From contig JAIYCR010000044.1 in NCBI GenBank assembly GCA_027487905.1, positions 1-64,000 of the forward strand: 64,000 nt of DNA, written 5' to 3'. The notes below the pieces were generated by a model, which was not told the DNA's origin, ran no database searches, and saw only the letters and a program-made list of their open reading frames with translations. Source of the DNA: Rubrivivax sp. (GTDB taxonomy: Bacteria; Pseudomonadota; Gammaproteobacteria; Burkholderiales; Burkholderiaceae_C). The translations under genes were made by a program, and so were the position numbers. This document shows, piece by piece, positions 61,646 to 64,000 of the stretch. How positions within the stretch are numbered: position 1 is the first letter of the stretch; each line of letters begins with the position of its first letter.

Positions 61646-62821
61646 ATGCCTGTTCAACCCGTTGCGGCGTCCGCGCCCCCGAGCTCCGGCCATCGACGGG
61701 CCGCGTCCGTCCACGCCGATGTCTGCGTGCAGGGCAGCGGCGTGGTCGGCGCGTGCCTGGCGCTGTCGCTGGCGCGCCTGGGCCTGCAGGTGGACTGGGT
61801 CCGCCCGGGTTCGGGCGCTTCGCCCGCACCGTCCGATGTGCGGGCCTATGCGCTCAATGCCGCGTCGGTCGAGCTGCTGCGCACGATCAAGGTCTGGGAT
61901 GCGCTGCCGGCGGACGCGCGCACGCCGGTGCTGGACATGCGCATCGAAGGCGACGCGTCCGGCAGCGCGCTCGAGTTCTCGGCCTGGGACCAGGGCGTCG
62001 CGGCGCTGGCCTGGATCGTCGATGCGGCGTTGCTCGAGCAGCGGCTGCGCGAGGCGGTGGGCTATGCGGCACATGTGCGCACCGTCGAGCGGGCCACTCC
62101 CGCAGCCTTGCAGGCCCACTGCGAGGGCAAGGCGGCCGATGCGGTGCGCGACGGCCTGGGCGTGCGCTGGAACCGCCACGCCTATGGCCACACCGCGCTG
62201 GCGGCCCGGCTGGTCGGCGACCGGCCGCACGAGGGCGTGGCCCGCCAGTGGTTCCGCTCCCCCGATGTGCTGGCGCTGCTGCCCTTCGACCGCCCGCGAC
62301 CCGGGCACTCCTGGGCGCTGGTGTGGTCCGGCCCGGCGCCGGCGGCCCAGACCCTGAGCGAGGCGGGCGTCGCGGAGTTCGAGCAGCGGCTGGCCGAGGC
62401 CACAGGAACGGCCGTCGGCACGCTGCGCCTGGATGGCGAGCGGGTGCTGTGGCCCTTGATGCTCGCCCGTGCCGACCGATGGTGCGGCCCGGGCTGGGTG
62501 CTGCTGGGCGATGCGGCCCACGTGGTGCACCCGCTGGCCGGCCAGGGGCTCAACCTCGGCCTGGCCGACGTGGCCGAGCTCACCCGCACGCTGGCCGAGC
62601 GCGAGGCCTGGCGTTCGCCGGGCGACGCGCGTCTGCTGCGCCGCTACGAACGGGCCCGGGCCTTGCCGACGCTGGCCATGGGCCGCCTGACCGACGGGCT
62701 GCTGAATCTCTTCGCCGCACCTGCCCATCCCTTCGGGCCGATCCGCAACCGCGGACTCGACCTGATCAACCGCTCCGGGGCCGCCAAGCGGTGGCTCACC
62801 GCCCGTGCCCTGGACCGCTGA
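61646..62821 (+). CDS. UbiH/UbiF/VisC-family FAD-dependent hydroxylase
   Basis: This 391-residue flavoprotein monooxygenase is likely to hydroxylate a ubiquinone precursor at the inner membrane. The FAD dinucleotide-binding loop is VCVQGSGVVGACLALSLARL (about residues 26-45), with Gly residues of the GxGxxG pattern. The DG-type motif is weak. GWVLLGDAAHVVHPLAGQGL (about 284-303) is the classic FAD-ribityl motif, followed by NLGLADVAEL. The exact ring position cannot be assigned from sequence. It is followed after 10 bases by the dsbC-like gene in the same direction. Confidence 0.9.
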   Translation: MPVQPVAASAPPSSGHRRAASVHADVCVQGSGVVGACLALSLARLGLQVDWVRPGSGASPAPSDVRAYALNAASVELLRTIKVWDALPADARTPVLDMRIEGDASGSALEFSAWDQGVAALAWIVDAALLEQRLREAVGYAAHVRTVERATPAALQAHCEGKAADAVRDGLGVRWNRHAYGHTALAARLVGDRPHEGVARQWFRSPDVLALLPFDRPRPGHSWALVWSGPAPAAQTLSEAGVAEFEQRLAEATGTAVGTLRLDGERVLWPLMLARADRWCGPGWVLLGDAAHVVHPLAGQGLNLGLADVAELTRTLAEREAWRSPGDARLLRRYERARALPTLAMGRLTDGLLNLFAAPAHPFGPIRNRGLDLINRSGAAKRWLTARALDR

Positions 62822-62831
62822 GGACGCCTCG

Positions 62832-63767
62832 ATGACCGATCGCCGACACCACCCCGCCAGCGGCAAGCCGCTGCCCGCCCTGACCCCGCGCCGACGCACC
62901 CGAGCCATGCGCGGCTCGATCGGCGCCAGCGTGGCAATGCTGGTCGCCGGCCTGGCCGTGGGCGCTGCCGCCACGGCGCTGGTGCTCAAGCGCCCCGCGG
63001 CAGCGAAGGCCGATGCCGCCGCCAGCGCCTCGGGCGCGGCGCCCACGCTCGGAGCCTATCCGTCGGCGGCAGCGTCGGCACCGGTGTCCGCGGCAGCGCC
63101 GGGCGAGGCAGCCATCCGCGAGACCCTCGCGGCGCGGCTGCCGGAATTTCCCAAGATCGACCAGATCACGCCCACGCCGCTGGCCGGGCTGTACGAGGTG
63201 CGCATCGGCACCGAGCTGCTCTACGCCGACGAGCGCGGACGCTACCTGCTCGAAGGCAACCTGGTGGACACCGCTTCGCGCGAGAACCTGACGCAGTCGC
63301 GCATCGAGAAGCTCACCGCCATCGACTTCGCTGCGTTGCCGCTGAAGGACGCCATCGTCTGGAAGGTGGGCAACGGCAGCCGCAAGGTGGCCGTCTTCGC
63401 CGACCCGCACTGCGGCTACTGCAAGCGCTTCGAGGGCGAGCTCAGCAGCGCGCGCGATGTCACCGTCTACACCTTCCTGATGCCCATCCTGGGGCCCGAT
63501 TCGGACGTCAAGTCGCGCAACATCTGGTGCGCCAAGGACCGCACCGCCACCTGGCGGGGCTGGATGGTGGAGGGCAAGACCCCTGCGGCGGCCAGTGCCT
63601 CGTGCGATACCGAAGCCATCCAGCGCAACCTGGCGCTGGGGCGCAAGCACAAGGTGAACGGCACGCCGGCCATCGTCTTCGAGGACGGCAAGCGGGTGCC
63701 CGGCGCGATGTCGCTGGACGCCTTCGAGCAGCAGCTCACCGCCAGCGCACGGGCGCGCAAGTCCTGA
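62832..63767 (+). CDS. dsbC: Thiol:disulfide interchange protein DsbC
   Basis: This 311-residue periplasmic disulfide isomerase has a basic N-terminus (TPRRRTRAMRG) before a membrane or signal helix (about residues 38-60). An Ala-rich linker and a DsbC-type dimerisation domain follow (about 90-165, with PTPLAGLYEVRIGTELLYAD). The thioredoxin domain carries active site DPHCGYCKRFEGEL (about 195-208), the second Cys pair in NIWCAKD and SASCDTE, and the cis-Pro loop NGTPAIVFEDGKRVPGAM. GAGGA stands 7 bases before the ATG. The N-terminal segment may be an uncleaved anchor. Confidence 0.92.
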   Translation: MTDRRHHPASGKPLPALTPRRRTRAMRGSIGASVAMLVAGLAVGAAATALVLKRPAAAKADAAASASGAAPTLGAYPSAAASAPVSAAAPGEAAIRETLAARLPEFPKIDQITPTPLAGLYEVRIGTELLYADERGRYLLEGNLVDTASRENLTQSRIEKLTAIDFAALPLKDAIVWKVGNGSRKVAVFADPHCGYCKRFEGELSSARDVTVYTFLMPILGPDSDVKSRNIWCAKDRTATWRGWMVEGKTPAAASASCDTEAIQRNLALGRKHKVNGTPAIVFEDGKRVPGAMSLDAFEQQLTASARARKS

Positions 63768-63777
63768 GGCTGCGGCG

Positions 63778-63794
63778 CGGCACCGAAGGTGCCG
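63778..63794 (+). terminator. Possible hairpin after dsbC
   Basis: CGGCACC and GGTGCCG form a 7-base stem with a 3-base loop, 11 bases after the dsbC stop. No T-run follows, so a role in termination is only possible. The remaining sequence to the next start holds nothing else I recognise. Confidence 0.3.
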
Positions 63795-63943
63795 GCCGAG
63801 TCGTGAGGTGCACCACGCCGACCGGCTGGATGCGACGGCCGGAAGGCCTGCGGCCCACGCGCCGGCCGCCGCCCGCCCACAATCGGAAGGAGCATTCCTC
63901 GCCTTGACATCGAAACTCCCTTTCCCTTCCGGAGATCCGCGCC

Positions 63944-64000
63944 GTGACCCAGGCCACCCGCGATCCGCTGCCCTCAGCGGCCACGCCCCCCAGCCCCTCC
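63944..64000 (+). CDS. Start of an unidentified gene (cut by the window end)
   Basis: A GTG with GGAG 9 bases upstream opens a reading frame that runs off the window after 19 codons ([19 protein letters not shown]). The composition is Pro/Ala/Ser-rich with no recognisable motif. TTGACA at 63904-63909 could be its -35 box, though no matching -10 is evident. Product unknown. Confidence 0.4.
   Translation, partial: MTQATRDPLPSAATPPSPS

Noticed and set aside
1-64000. CRISPR arrays, tRNA or rRNA genes, insertion sequences
   Set aside because: I saw no regularly spaced repeats, no cloverleaf or ribosomal signatures, and no transposase-like protein in any frame.

Overview
The window is a high-GC chromosomal segment, most likely from a beta-proteobacterium of the order Burkholderiales (the Rubrivivax/Leptothrix/Ideonella-type neighbourhood). 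The reasons are the gene orders hemL-thiD-rubredoxin-pilGHIJL, ruvX-pyrR-pyrB-pyrX, gpmA-rhodanese-grxC-secB-gpsA and the ctaC/D/G/E-SURF1-ctaA-ctaB-SCO1-rpoH cluster, together with strong codon bias to G/C in third positions. This assignment comes from recalled gene order and protein resemblance; no search was run.

Region 1 (1-18.2 kb) is a surface polysaccharide locus. It holds rmlC, manC and a WecA/MraY-type initiating glycosyl-1-phosphate transferase on the plus strand. Convergent to these is a long minus-strand operon: SLBB-type export protein, Wzz-like co-polymerase, Wzx flippase, two or three glycosyltransferases, Wzy polymerase, two more glycosyltransferases, then an NDP-hexose 2,3-dehydratase, a Gfo/Idh/MocA oxidoreductase and an NAD-dependent epimerase/reductase. 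The last three genes overlap by 4 bases each and match the enzyme set used to make TDP-2,6-dideoxyhexoses. The stretch from about 4.23 kb (inside the initiating transferase gene) to about 15.6 kb (at the 3' end of the export gene) is visibly richer in A/T than its flanks, which fits an exchanged serotype cassette. Two toxin-antitoxin type modules sit among the plus-strand genes: vapB with an internally deleted vapC, and a HepT/MntA-like pair. A DUF4143 ATPase with a palindromic upstream site closes the region.

Region 2 (19.6-33.1 kb) has hemL, thiD and a rubredoxin gene, then a type IV pilus chemosensory operon, pilG-pilH-pilI-pilJ-pilL. The last gene encodes a roughly 2250-residue hybrid histidine kinase with several Hpt domains.

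Region 3 (33.1-45.4 kb) is housekeeping. A photolyase gene diverges from algH-ruvX-pyrR-pyrB-pyrX-plsC (pyrimidine synthesis, with a non-catalytic dihydroorotase homologue). Then come gpmA, a rhodanese, grxC, secB, gpsA, trmL, comF and a BioC-like methyltransferase.

Region 4 (45.4-56.9 kb) is an aa3/caa3-type cytochrome c oxidase cluster with structural subunits, copper insertion factors, heme A synthesis and small membrane proteins. It is followed by convergent rpoH, whose promoter carries a perfect CIRCE inverted repeat.

Region 5 (57-64 kb) holds a MASE1-PAS hybrid sensor kinase, ychF, a UbiH-type hydroxylase, a DsbC-type disulfide isomerase and the first codons of a gene that runs off the end. 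I saw no rRNA, tRNA, CRISPR array or insertion sequence. No stretch longer than about 300 bases lacks a gene.
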